From Nitratireductor aquimarinus (GTDB lineage Bacteria > Pseudomonadota > Alphaproteobacteria > Rhizobiales > Rhizobiaceae), in contig NZ_CP177239.1 of NCBI RefSeq assembly GCF_046773475.1, forward strand, positions 62,001 to 126,000: DNA of 64,000 bases. The letters are read 5' to 3'. This document shows positions 44,582 through 53,103 of the stretch, in pieces (position 1 is the first letter of the stretch; each line of letters starts with the position of its first letter). The translations under genes were made by a program, and so were the position numbers. Under the pieces are notes generated by a model that saw only the letters and a program-made list of their open reading frames with translations, made no database searches and was not told the origin of the DNA.

Positions 44582-45739
44582 ATGCAAGTGGATTATCTTG
44601 GAACCTTCGGCATCATTCTTGGCGTTCTGGCGCGCTTCTGGCCGGTCTGGGTGGCGCTGGCGATCATTCTGGTTTTAAGCCTGCGCTTTCGCAGCCGGCT
44701 CGGCCTTTACGGCCAGCTTTTCGACACGGGCGTTGGCATTACCGGCGTCATGATCTGCTGCTTCTGGCTGTTCACTGCAATCTTCGCCGGCACGGTCGCC
44801 CCCTTCGACCCGCTGGCGCAGTTCCCGATCATGAAGAACGTGCTGCCCGGCGCCATCGAGCCGGAGACGGGACAGGCTTTCCTCTTCGGTGGCGACAGGC
44901 TCGCGCGTGACGTCTTTTCACGCATGGTCTATGGCAGCCAGATCGTGCTGATCATCGCCCCGGCGGCCACGCTGTTTGCGCTGATGGTGGGCACCACGCT
45001 TGGTCTGCCCGCCGGCTATTATGGCGGGCGCATCGACAGTCTCCTGTCGTTCCTCGCCAATCTGGTGCTGGCCTTCCCGGTCATCCTGCTCTTCTACCTG
45101 CTGGTCACGCCGGGCATTCGCGAAACACCGATCCCGCAATGGATGGCGGGCACATTCTTCATTTTCCCGATCATCTTTTTCGTGACGTTGTTCTGGACGC
45201 GCTATCGCAGCCGCCCGCAATTGCTGGCCATCCAGCTCGCGCTGACGCTTCTGATCGGCGGCTGGATTTATGTCGGCCTCGTCTTCGACGCCGATCCGCT
45301 CGGCATCATCTCGATCAGCTCCAACCAGCTCAACATCTTCGTTGCGGTGGTGTTTGCTTCATCGCCCGGCGTTTTCCGCATCGTGCGGGGCCTCGTCATG
45401 GACATCAAGACCCGGGACTATGTGGCCGCCGCCCAGACGCGGGGTGAAACGCCCTGGTACATCATGCTTTGGGAAGTGCTGCCCAATGCGCGCGGGCCGC
45501 TCATTGTCGATGTGTGCCTGCGCATCGGCTACACAACCATTCTGCTCGGCACGCTTGGCTATTTCGGCCTCGGTCTTGCGCCCGAAAGTCCCGACTGGGG
45601 CACCGGCATCAAGGAATCGAGCCGCCTTCTGCGCGCCTATGTGCATCCTGCGCTTCCGCCCGTCTTCGCCCTCATGTCCTTCGTTCTGGGGCTGAACCTG
45701 CTCGCCGATGCGCTGCGTGAGCAATCGCTGAAGGATTGA
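44582..45739 (+). CDS. Peptide-type ABC transporter permease (DppC-like)
   Basis: 385 residues. Hydrophobic start, GVGITGVMICCFWLFTAIFAGTVAPFDPL, HxR-type entry FLFGGDRLARDVFSRMVYGSQIVLIIAPAATLFALMVGTTLG, and a DppC-like EAA loop (YVAAAQTRGETPWYIMLWEVLPNARGPLIVD). Longer than typical DppC by an inserted ~70-residue hydrophobic segment between the core helices (ETPIPQWMAGTFFIFPIIFF ...). Twelve bases after the first permease. Confidence 0.92.
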   Translation: MQVDYLGTFGIILGVLARFWPVWVALAIILVLSLRFRSRLGLYGQLFDTGVGITGVMICCFWLFTAIFAGTVAPFDPLAQFPIMKNVLPGAIEPETGQAFLFGGDRLARDVFSRMVYGSQIVLIIAPAATLFALMVGTTLGLPAGYYGGRIDSLLSFLANLVLAFPVILLFYLLVTPGIRETPIPQWMAGTFFIFPIIFFVTLFWTRYRSRPQLLAIQLALTLLIGGWIYVGLVFDADPLGIISISSNQLNIFVAVVFASSPGVFRIVRGLVMDIKTRDYVAAAQTRGETPWYIMLWEVLPNARGPLIVDVCLRIGYTTILLGTLGYFGLGLAPESPDWGTGIKESSRLLRAYVHPALPPVFALMSFVLGLNLLADALREQSLKD

Positions 45740-45743
45740 GTGG

Positions 45744-47879
45744 ATGAACACTGAAAGCGACGCCATGAACGAAGCCATCAGCACGACGCGCAGCGTGAAT
45801 GCTGACGAACCGATCCTCGAGATCGAGAAACTGTCCATCTCCTTCTTCACTCGGGCCGGTGAGATACCGGCGGTGATGGATTTTTCCTGCAGGGTCATGC
45901 CGGGCGAGGCCATGGGCATTGTCGGCGAATCCGGCTGCGGCAAGTCCACCGTGGCGCTCGGCATCATGCGCGATCTTTCCAATGTGGGGCAGATCGTCGG
46001 CGGCCGCATCCGCTTCAAGGGGCGGGACATGGCCGGGATGAGCGAGGAGGAGTTGCGCCAGATACGCGGCAACGAGATCGCCATGATCTATCAGGAGCCG
46101 ATGGCGAGCCTGAACCCGGCCATGAAGATCGGCAAACAGCTCATGGAAGTGCCAATCATCCATGACCGTGTGTCGAAGGATGAAGCCTGGAACCGCGCGC
46201 TGGAGATGGTGGAGGCCGTTCGCCTGCCGGACCCGGAGCGCATCATGCGCTCGTTCCCGCACCAGCTTTCGGGCGGCCAGCAACAGCGCATCGTCATCGC
46301 CATGGCGCTTCTGTCAAAGCCGGCACTGCTTCTTCTGGATGAGCCAACCACCGCGCTCGATGTCACGGTCGAGGCGGGCATCGTGGAACTGGTGAAGGGG
46401 CTCGGCAAGAAATACGGCACGTCGATGATCTTCGTGTCGCACAATCTGGGCCTGATCCTGGAAACCTGCGACCGCGTCACCGTCATGTATTCCGGCGAGG
46501 CGGTGGAAACGGGCCGCGTCGAGGATGTCTTCGACCGCATGAGGCACCCCTATACACAGGGCCTGTTCCGCTCGATCCCGTTGCCCGGCGCAGACAAGAA
46601 CGCCCGGCCGCTGATCGCCATCCCCGGCCAGTTGCCGCTGCCGCATGAGCGTCCCGATGGCTGTAATTTCGGCCCACGCTGCCAGCACTTCAAGGCGGGC
46701 CTGTGCGATGCCGGCGATATTCCCATGCGCGCGATCGAGGGGCATGAGCAGCACCGTTCGCGCTGCGTGCGTTTCGACGATATCGACTGGAAGGCGCTGC
46801 CGGAGGGGGCGCTTGTGGAGCAGGAGCCTGTTGAGCCCGGCGCTCCCATGCTGCGGATCGAGAATCTCAAAAAGTATTATCACGTTGCCGCAAACAGCAT
46901 TTTCGGCGGTGGCGACACCAAGACGGTGAAGGCCAACGAGCAGATCAGCTTCGAGGCGCGCGAGTCCGAGACGGTGGCCATCGTTGGCGAATCCGGCTGC
47001 GGAAAATCGACGCTCGCCAAGGTGCTTCTGGGGCTTGAGACGGCGACTGATGGCACGGTGATGCTCGGCAATGAACCGATCCAGGCGACGCCGGTCGAAG
47101 ACCGCTCCACCGGCACGGTCGCCAGCATCCAGATGGTGTTCCAGAACCCGTTCGACACGCTCAATCCGAGCCATTCCGTCGGCTCGCAGATCATCCGCAC
47201 GCTGGAAAAATTCAACATCGGGAAGACGCTGGCCGACCGAAAGCAGCGCATGCTGGAGCTGCTCGACCTGGTCAAGCTGCCGCGCGCCTTCGCCGAGCGC
47301 ATGCCACGCCAGCTTTCGGGCGGTCAGAAGCAGCGCATAGGCGTCGCCCGGGCCTTTGCCGGAAATGCAAAGGTTGTTGTGGCAGACGAGCCGGTCTCCG
47401 CGCTCGATGTTTCGGTGCAGGCGGCGGTGACCGAGCTGCTGATGGATATTCAGCGCAAGAACAAGACGACCATGCTGTTCATCAGCCACGATCTCTCGGT
47501 CGTGCGCTATCTCGCCGACCGGGTGGTGGTCATGTATCTCGGCCACATTGTCGAGCAGGGCACGACCGACCAGATATTCGCGCCGCCCTACCACCCCTAT
47601 ACGGAGGCGCTTCTTTCCGCGATCCCCATCGCCGATACCTCGGTGCGCAAGAAGCACATCGTTCTGGAAGGGGACATACCCTCAGCCATGAACCCGCCCT
47701 CGGGCTGCCCGTTCCAGACGCGCTGCCGCTACAAGGATCAGGTTCCGGGCGGAAAGTGTGAGCGCGAGGTGCCGCCGCTGAAGGATCTGGGCAATGGCCA
47801 TTTCAGCCTGTGCTGGCTGGATGGTGCAACGCTTGCGGGCATGGAGCCGGTCATCAGCTTCGACGCGCCATCGGATTGA
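45744..47879 (+). CDS. Fused double ATP-binding protein of the peptide ABC transporter
   Basis: 711 residues, two complete ABC ATPases on one chain (DppD-DppF fused). Domain 1 (about 24-330): Walker A GIVGESGCGKST, signature LSGGQQQRIVIAMAL, Walker B LLLLDEPTTALD. It ends with an oligopeptide-transporter C-terminal segment with clustered Cys (CNFGPRCQHFKAGLCDAG). Domain 2 (about 370-690): Walker A AIVGESGCGKST, LSGGQKQRIGVARAF, VVADEPVSALD, and another C-rich end (CPFQTRCRYKDQVPGGKC). Overall typical of Opp/Dpp-type systems but fused. It begins four bases after the second permease. Confidence 0.95.
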   Translation: MNTESDAMNEAISTTRSVNADEPILEIEKLSISFFTRAGEIPAVMDFSCRVMPGEAMGIVGESGCGKSTVALGIMRDLSNVGQIVGGRIRFKGRDMAGMSEEELRQIRGNEIAMIYQEPMASLNPAMKIGKQLMEVPIIHDRVSKDEAWNRALEMVEAVRLPDPERIMRSFPHQLSGGQQQRIVIAMALLSKPALLLLDEPTTALDVTVEAGIVELVKGLGKKYGTSMIFVSHNLGLILETCDRVTVMYSGEAVETGRVEDVFDRMRHPYTQGLFRSIPLPGADKNARPLIAIPGQLPLPHERPDGCNFGPRCQHFKAGLCDAGDIPMRAIEGHEQHRSRCVRFDDIDWKALPEGALVEQEPVEPGAPMLRIENLKKYYHVAANSIFGGGDTKTVKANEQISFEARESETVAIVGESGCGKSTLAKVLLGLETATDGTVMLGNEPIQATPVEDRSTGTVASIQMVFQNPFDTLNPSHSVGSQIIRTLEKFNIGKTLADRKQRMLELLDLVKLPRAFAERMPRQLSGGQKQRIGVARAFAGNAKVVVADEPVSALDVSVQAAVTELLMDIQRKNKTTMLFISHDLSVVRYLADRVVVMYLGHIVEQGTTDQIFAPPYHPYTEALLSAIPIADTSVRKKHIVLEGDIPSAMNPPSGCPFQTRCRYKDQVPGGKCEREVPPLKDLGNGHFSLCWLDGATLAGMEPVISFDAPSD

Positions 47880-48035
47880 TCGGCGCGCCCGGCCGGAGGG
47901 CGGGCCGTGGCGTTTGCGCCGCGCGCCCTGTCTGCGCCTGTCGTCAACATCATCGTTTTGTTCAATGACTTCTGGATATGCGGCTGATTTTCCATCACTT
48001 TGCGCCGACTAACCGGATTGCAACAGGAGATTCGC

Positions 48036-48998
48036 ATGCCCTCGGGGTTCTTCCGCTTCCTTCTCATGGCGTTCGCCGCTCTTGGCCTGGCGGCCGCGCT
48101 GTCGGTTCCGGCGCGCGCGCAGCAGAATGTTCAGGCAGTGGTCACGACCGATCTCAACATGCGCGAAGGCCCCGGCACACGCTATCGCGTGGTTCTGACC
48201 ATTCCGAATGGCGCGCGCGTGGTGACGCTGCGCTGCACCGACCGTTATGAATGGTGCGAAGTGGGTTATGCGGGGCGCACGGGCTGGGTTTCCGCGCGTT
48301 ATCTGCGCGACACAAGGCCGGCTTACAGGGATCGCCCGATCTCCGATATCGGATCGACGCTCGGGCTCAAATTGTTTGATTTCGTCATGCGCGAGCTGGA
48401 TGATCGCCGCCGTGACGACACCGCTTTCGACAATGACGACCGTTTCGACGGTGATCGCCGCCCGACCCCGCGCAATGTGTGCTTTTACGACCGTCCGAAC
48501 TTTCAGGGCCGCCGTCTCTGCGCCGGCATTGGCGACGATGCGCGCGTGATGGATCGCAACTGGGATGGCCGCGTGGCCTCGATCCGCGTTGGCGAGCGCA
48601 CCTCCGTCGAGATCTGCTCAAGGATCGACTATGCCGGTCGCTGCGATCTCCTCACCCGTGATGTGCCTTCTCTGCGCCGGGGCGACACGGTTTCGTCCTT
48701 CCGGGTTTATCGCCGCCGGCCGGGCGACGAGGGCAGCTATGACCGGGTCCGTCGCGCCTGTTTTTACGAGCGTGTCGATTTCCGGGGCGCGAGCATCTGT
48801 TTCGATGCCGGTGATGGCACGGCGCGCCTGCCGCGCGAATGGAACAACCGCATCTCCTCGGTGACGCTTGAGGGCGGTGCCGAGGCGCGTGTCTGCGAGC
48901 GGCGCAATTTCGGCGGCTGGTGTGAAACCATCCGTCGCGACACCCGCCGACTGCGCGACATTTACAACGACGACATCAGTTCCATCGAGGTCTTCTGA
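48036..48998 (+). CDS. Secreted SH3 domain / beta-gamma-crystallin protein
   Basis: 320 residues (CAGGAGATTCGC upstream). Signal peptide ending ARA-QQ. A bacterial SH3 (SH3b) domain covers about residues 35-90: TTDLNMREGPGTRYRVVLTIPNG ... WCEVGYAGRTGWVSARYL. After a charged linker (RRRDDTAFDNDDRFDGDRR) come beta-gamma-crystallin-like repeats: VCFYDRPNFQGRRLCAG, VEICSRIDYAGRCDLL, ACFYERVDFRGASICFDAG and VCERRNFGGWCETI. Probably periplasmic; SH3b and crystallin modules suggest cell-wall contact or calcium-stabilised structure. Exact role unknown. Confidence 0.87.
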   Translation: MPSGFFRFLLMAFAALGLAAALSVPARAQQNVQAVVTTDLNMREGPGTRYRVVLTIPNGARVVTLRCTDRYEWCEVGYAGRTGWVSARYLRDTRPAYRDRPISDIGSTLGLKLFDFVMRELDDRRRDDTAFDNDDRFDGDRRPTPRNVCFYDRPNFQGRRLCAGIGDDARVMDRNWDGRVASIRVGERTSVEICSRIDYAGRCDLLTRDVPSLRRGDTVSSFRVYRRRPGDEGSYDRVRRACFYERVDFRGASICFDAGDGTARLPREWNNRISSVTLEGGAEARVCERRNFGGWCETIRRDTRRLRDIYNDDISSIEVF

Positions 48999-49026
48999 TC
49001 GCCCATTGCAGGGCCGTCCGCATCGC

Positions 49027-49057
49027 AAACGCCGCCCTTGCCGGGCGGCGTTTTTTG
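49027..49057 (+). terminator. Rho-independent terminator
   Basis: AACGCCGCCC-TTGCC-GGGCGGCGTTTTTTG: strong stem and six-T tail, 30 bases after the stop of the SH3/crystallin gene. Confidence 0.92.
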
Positions 49058-49197
49058 TTTGATATCCGCGGCTTGTAAATATGAATTGTAAATTCATGTT
49101 TTAATTCAAGAGGATGCGGCGGGGTCGAAAATTTGACCGATTGATAAAAAAAAGAAACTGCGCTAGCCTTTCCCCAATAATAAAAGGGGAATACGGA

Positions 49198-50550
49198 ATG
49201 GCTGATGGTCTCTACGCGGACGGCATCGCCGCCGGCCGCCTTTCCGGTGAGGAATACGAAAAGAACTTCGCCGACCTGCATCCACCGCTCGACCGCCATG
49301 AGGCGGCCGTCGAGGCGGACAGGTGCTACTTCTGCTTCGATGCGCCGTGCACCACGGCGTGTCCGACATCGATCGACATACCCATGTTCATCCGGCAGAT
49401 CGCGACGGACAATCCGTTGGGTTCGGCCAGAACGATCTTCGACCAGAACATTCTGGGCGGCATGTGCGCCCGCGTCTGTCCCACGGAGACCCTCTGCGAG
49501 GAGGCCTGCGTGCGTGAGGAGGCAGAGGGCAAGCCGGTCCAGATCGGCAGGCTCCAGCGCTATGCCACGGACGCGGCCATGGAGGCTGACGCGCAGTTCT
49601 ATGAACGCGCTGCGCCAACCGGCAAGAGCGTTGCCATTGTCGGGGCAGGGCCCGCAGGCCTTGCCTGTGCGCACCGTCTGGCCATGCATGGTCATGACGT
49701 GACGATCCTTGAGGCGCGGCCCAAGCCCGGCGGGCTCAACGAGTTCGGCATTGCCGCCTACAAGACGCCCAATGGCTTCGCCCAGGCCGAGGTCGATTAC
49801 CTTATGGCCATTGGCGGCATCCGTCTTGAGGAAGGAAAGGCGCTGGGGCGTGATTTTTCGCTTGGCGATTTAACGCGTGATCACGACGCCGTCTTTCTTG
49901 GCATGGGGCTTGCCGGCGTCAATGCGCTCGGTGCGGAAGGCGAAGCGGCTGACGGCGTCGAGAGCGCGGTCGACTACATTGCCCATCTGCGTCAGGCGAG
50001 GGATCTCGCCAGCCTGCCGGTCGGTCGGCGTGTCGTCGTCATCGGCGGCGGCATGACGGCCATCGACGCAGCCGTACAGGCGCGGCTTCTGGGCGCGGAG
50101 GAGGTCACGATCTGCTACCGGCGCGGCCAGGAACACATGAACGCTTCGGCGTTCGAGCAGGATCTGGCGGCGTCCAAAGGCGTCACCATAAGGCACTGGC
50201 TCCAACCAACGCGAATCATCGCCGACAATGGCCGGGTGAGCGGCATCGAGCTTGAATACACGGCGCTGAAGGACGGCAGGCTTTCAGGCACCGGCGAAAC
50301 GCTGACGCTGCGCGCCGATCAGGTCTTCAAGGCCATTGGCCAGTCCTTCGAGGCAGGCGTTCTGAACGGCAGCACCGCGTCGGTTGAGCTTGAAGGGCGT
50401 CGCATCAAGACCGATGCGGAAGGGCGCACCTCCATGCCGAACGTCTGGGCCGGTGGCGATTGCATCGCCGGCGGCGACGATCTCACCGTATCGGCGGTCG
50501 CGCAGGGGCGCGACGCAGCCGAGAGCATTCATCGCGCATTGGCCGGCTGA
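49198..50550 (+). CDS. preT: NAD-dependent dihydropyrimidine dehydrogenase subunit PreT
   Basis: 450 residues. GltD-like flavoprotein: N-terminal Fe-S region CYFCFDAPCTTACPTSIDIP and CARVCPTETLCEEACV, two dinucleotide-binding folds (VAIVGAGPAGLACAHRL and VVVIGGGMTAIDAAVQA) and a C-terminal FAD motif VWAGGDCIAGGDDLTVSAV. With PreA it transfers electrons between NADH and 5,6-dihydropyrimidines (reductive pyrimidine pathway). It is followed by preA after 14 bases. Confidence 0.92.
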   Translation: MADGLYADGIAAGRLSGEEYEKNFADLHPPLDRHEAAVEADRCYFCFDAPCTTACPTSIDIPMFIRQIATDNPLGSARTIFDQNILGGMCARVCPTETLCEEACVREEAEGKPVQIGRLQRYATDAAMEADAQFYERAAPTGKSVAIVGAGPAGLACAHRLAMHGHDVTILEARPKPGGLNEFGIAAYKTPNGFAQAEVDYLMAIGGIRLEEGKALGRDFSLGDLTRDHDAVFLGMGLAGVNALGAEGEAADGVESAVDYIAHLRQARDLASLPVGRRVVVIGGGMTAIDAAVQARLLGAEEVTICYRRGQEHMNASAFEQDLAASKGVTIRHWLQPTRIIADNGRVSGIELEYTALKDGRLSGTGETLTLRADQVFKAIGQSFEAGVLNGSTASVELEGRRIKTDAEGRTSMPNVWAGGDCIAGGDDLTVSAVAQGRDAAESIHRALAG

Positions 50551-50564
50551 GGAGCGGAAAACCC

Positions 50565-51875
50565 ATGGCAGACATTCGCAGCAATTTCGTCGGCATCAAG
50601 TCTCCCAATCCCTTCTGGCTTGCTTCCGCACCACCCACAGACAAGGCCTACAATGTCGAGCGCGCCTTCAAGGCGGGCTGGGGTGGCGTCGTCTGGAAGA
50701 CACTGGGCGAGGAGGGGCCTCCGGTCGTCAATGTCAACGGACCCCGCTACGGCGCGATCTGGGGCGCGGACCGCCGGCTTCTCGGCCTCAACAACATCGA
50801 GCTCATCACCGACCGCGACCTTTATCTGAACCTGCGCGAAATCAAGCAGGTGAAGAAGAACTGGCCGGACCGGGCGCTCATCGTTTCGCTCATGGTGCCG
50901 TGTGAGGAGCAGGCGTGGAAAGCCATCCTTCCGCTGGTGGAAGAGACGGAAGCCGATGGTATCGAGCTCAATTTCGGCTGTCCGCACGGTATGAGCGAGC
51001 GCGGAATGGGCGCAGCCGTTGGCCAGGTGCCCGAATATGTCGAGATGGTGGTGCGCTGGTGCAAGCAGAACACGCGCATGCCCGTCATCACCAAGCTCAC
51101 GCCCAACATCACCGATGTGCGCCAGCCCGCCCGCGCGGCCCATGCCGGCGGCACGGATGCGGTGTCGCTCATCAACACGATCAATTCCATCACCTCGGTC
51201 AATCTCGACAATTTCGCGCCCGAACCCACCATCGACGGCAAGGGCTCCCATGGCGGCTATTGCGGCCCGGCGGTAAAGCCCATCGCGCTCAACATGGTGG
51301 CCGAGATCGCCCGCGATCCGCAGACCGCAGGCCTGCCCATCTCCGGCATTGGCGGCATCACCACATGGCGCGATGCCGCCGAGTTTCTGGCGCTGGGGTC
51401 CGGTACGGTTCAGGTCTGCACCGCCGCCATGACCTACGGTTTCAAGATCGTCGAGGAGATGATCGAGGGGCTTGAAAACTGGATGGACGCCAAGGGGCAC
51501 GCCACGCTCGATGACGTGATCGGCCGCGCGGCGCCCAATGTCACCGACTGGCAGTATCTGAACCTCAACTATGTCACCAAGGCGCGCATTGATCAGGACC
51601 AGTGCATCAAGTGCGGTCGCTGCCACATCGCCTGCGAGGACACGTCTCATCAGGCAATCACGGCCATGGTCGACGGCAAGCGTCATTTCGAGGTGATCGA
51701 AGAGGAGTGCGTCGGCTGCAATCTGTGCGTCAATGTCTGTCCGGTGGAGGGCTGCATCGACATGGTGCCGCTGGCCGCCGGGGCGCTCGACAAGCGCACG
51801 GGCGAGAAGGTCGAGCCGGTCTACGCCAACTGGACGACGCATCCGAACAACCCTTCCAAAGTGGCTGCGGAATAG
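50565..51875 (+). CDS. preA: NAD-dependent dihydropyrimidine dehydrogenase subunit PreA
   Basis: 436 residues from ATG 50565 (GAGGAGCGG upstream). FMN-binding TIM barrel like dihydroorotate dehydrogenase (SPNPFWLASAPPT, NFGCPHGMSERGMGAAVGQ with the catalytic-type Cys, KLTPNITDV, SGIGGITTWRDAAEF). Then two [4Fe-4S] clusters (QCIKCGRCHIACED and ECVGCNLCVNVCPVEGCI). Together with PreT it forms the complete dehydrogenase; the hydantoinase, ureidopropionase and related genes usually nearby are not in this window. Confidence 0.94.
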   Translation: MADIRSNFVGIKSPNPFWLASAPPTDKAYNVERAFKAGWGGVVWKTLGEEGPPVVNVNGPRYGAIWGADRRLLGLNNIELITDRDLYLNLREIKQVKKNWPDRALIVSLMVPCEEQAWKAILPLVEETEADGIELNFGCPHGMSERGMGAAVGQVPEYVEMVVRWCKQNTRMPVITKLTPNITDVRQPARAAHAGGTDAVSLINTINSITSVNLDNFAPEPTIDGKGSHGGYCGPAVKPIALNMVAEIARDPQTAGLPISGIGGITTWRDAAEFLALGSGTVQVCTAAMTYGFKIVEEMIEGLENWMDAKGHATLDDVIGRAAPNVTDWQYLNLNYVTKARIDQDQCIKCGRCHIACEDTSHQAITAMVDGKRHFEVIEEECVGCNLCVNVCPVEGCIDMVPLAAGALDKRTGEKVEPVYANWTTHPNNPSKVAAE

Positions 51876-51949
51876 GTCTGGCGGCGGCGGTTATCCGCCG
51901 CCGTTTTTCTTTGAGCGTCTGTCAGGAAATGGCAGAAGCAACGTCTACT

Positions 51950-51996
51950 CCTATTGCGGATAATTATTATCCAGGATATATTTTATCCGCAATAGG
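51950..51996 (+). promoter_or_regulatory. Perfect palindrome, probable Rrf2 operator
   Basis: CCTATTGCGGATAA (51950-51963) and TTATCCGCAATAGG (51983-51996) are exact inverted copies separated by 19 AT-rich bases. The right arm ends about ten bases before the Rrf2 start codon. Autoregulatory Rrf2 proteins typically bind such A/T-rich dyads, so autoregulation is a strong inference. Confidence 0.75.
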
Positions 51997-52005
51997 GAGA
52001 TCGAC

Positions 52006-52503
52006 ATGAAACTGAGTGAAGGCGTTGAGGCGGCGATCCATTGCGCCACGCTTCTTGCGCAGCTGGAAGAGGGGCGCACCATGCCGGCCGGCGCGCTTGC
52101 CGAATATCACGGCCTCTCGCCAAGTTATCTGCTCAAGCATTTGAAAACGCTGACGGCCGCCCGCATTCTCGAATCGGTTTCCGGGCCCCATGGCGGCTAT
52201 CGCCTGGCGCGGTCGGCGGATGCGATCACCCTGCTGGACGTGGTGCTTGCCATCGAGGGGCCGCAGCCGGCCTTTCGCTGTGCGGAGATCCGCCAGCGCG
52301 GGCCGGGTGCGCTGGAACCCGAGGTCTATGCCGCGCCCTGCAACATCAACGCCGCCATGCTGCGCGCCGAGCAGGCCTATCGCGCCGAGCTGCGCAAGAC
52401 GCGGCTGAGTGACGTGATCTCCGACTATCTGGGGGAGGCCGATCCGCGCGCGCTCGCCTTCAGCTGCGCCTTCGTTGCGCGAAACCAGCGTCCGCAGGGC
52501 TGA
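52006..52503 (+). CDS. Rrf2 family transcriptional regulator
   Basis: 165 residues. Winged helix: VEAAIHCATLLAQLEEGRTMPAGALAEYHGLSPSYLLKHLKTLTAARILESVSGPHGGYRLARS. The C-terminal region contains Cys residues at FRCAEI, APCNINAAM and FSCAFV, but not the exact tight three-Cys pattern of IscR or NsrR, so a cluster or redox role is uncertain. It is divergent from nothing; it is followed after 30 bases by a carboxymuconolactone decarboxylase-type gene that it probably controls together with itself. Confidence 0.92.
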   Translation: MKLSEGVEAAIHCATLLAQLEEGRTMPAGALAEYHGLSPSYLLKHLKTLTAARILESVSGPHGGYRLARSADAITLLDVVLAIEGPQPAFRCAEIRQRGPGALEPEVYAAPCNINAAMLRAEQAYRAELRKTRLSDVISDYLGEADPRALAFSCAFVARNQRPQG

Positions 52504-52533
52504 CGCCATCTTCTGAAATGGAAAGGAATGATC

Positions 52534-53001
52534 ATGCAAGAACGCCTGAACTATGTGAAGACCGAGCCGAAACTGCTTGGCGCGATCTTCAATCTCAAGA
52601 AGGCGGTGAACGAAAGCGGCCTCGATCAAGGGCTGATCCATCTGGTGAACCTGCGCGCCTCGCAGATCAATGGCTGCTCCTATTGTGTCGACATGCACAC
52701 CCGCGAGGCGCGGCGCGATGGCGAGAGCGAGCAGCGTGTGCATCTCGTCTCGGCATGGCGTGAATCCCCGCTCTATACCGGGCGTGAGCGCGCAGCCCTT
52801 GCCTGGACCGAGCGTCTGACGCACATCTCCGACGGCCCGGTCGAGGATGCGCTCTACAATGAGATGCTGGAGCATTTCTCCGAGCAGGAGCTGGTGCAGC
52901 TTACCGTGCTCGTCGGTCTCATCAATGTGTGGAACCGCATCGCGATCCCGTTCCGCTCGGTCCATCCGGTGATCGCCGATGATGCGTCGGCTGCCGCCTG
53001 A
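52534..53001 (+). CDS. Carboxymuconolactone decarboxylase / AhpD-like family protein
   Basis: 155 residues from the second ATG (52534), which has AAAGGA at better spacing than the ATG at 52528. AhpD-type helical fold with the redox motif INGCSYCVDMHTREARRDGE (CxxC plus His) and AWTERLTHISDG. Probably a peroxide-linked thiol protein rather than a decarboxylase. Common target of Rrf2-type regulators; here directly downstream of one. Confidence 0.9.
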   Translation: MQERLNYVKTEPKLLGAIFNLKKAVNESGLDQGLIHLVNLRASQINGCSYCVDMHTREARRDGESEQRVHLVSAWRESPLYTGRERAALAWTERLTHISDGPVEDALYNEMLEHFSEQELVQLTVLVGLINVWNRIAIPFRSVHPVIADDASAAA

Positions 53002-53036
53002 TCCCTTTTAAGCCAGAACACGCCTTTCTGCCGAGC

Positions 53037-53074
53037 AGCCCGAAATCCGGTTTGGATTTCCGGGCTGTTCCTTT
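53037..53074 (+). terminator. Imperfect hairpin, probable terminator after the AhpD-like gene
   Basis: AGCCCGAAATCC pairs with GGATTTCCGGGCT around GGTTT with one bulged base, followed by GTTCCTTT. Placed just before the DMT transporter gene. Confidence 0.6.
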
Positions 53075-53103
53075 AGGCTGAATGGCGTTCTTCGGGGGAT
53101 GCA

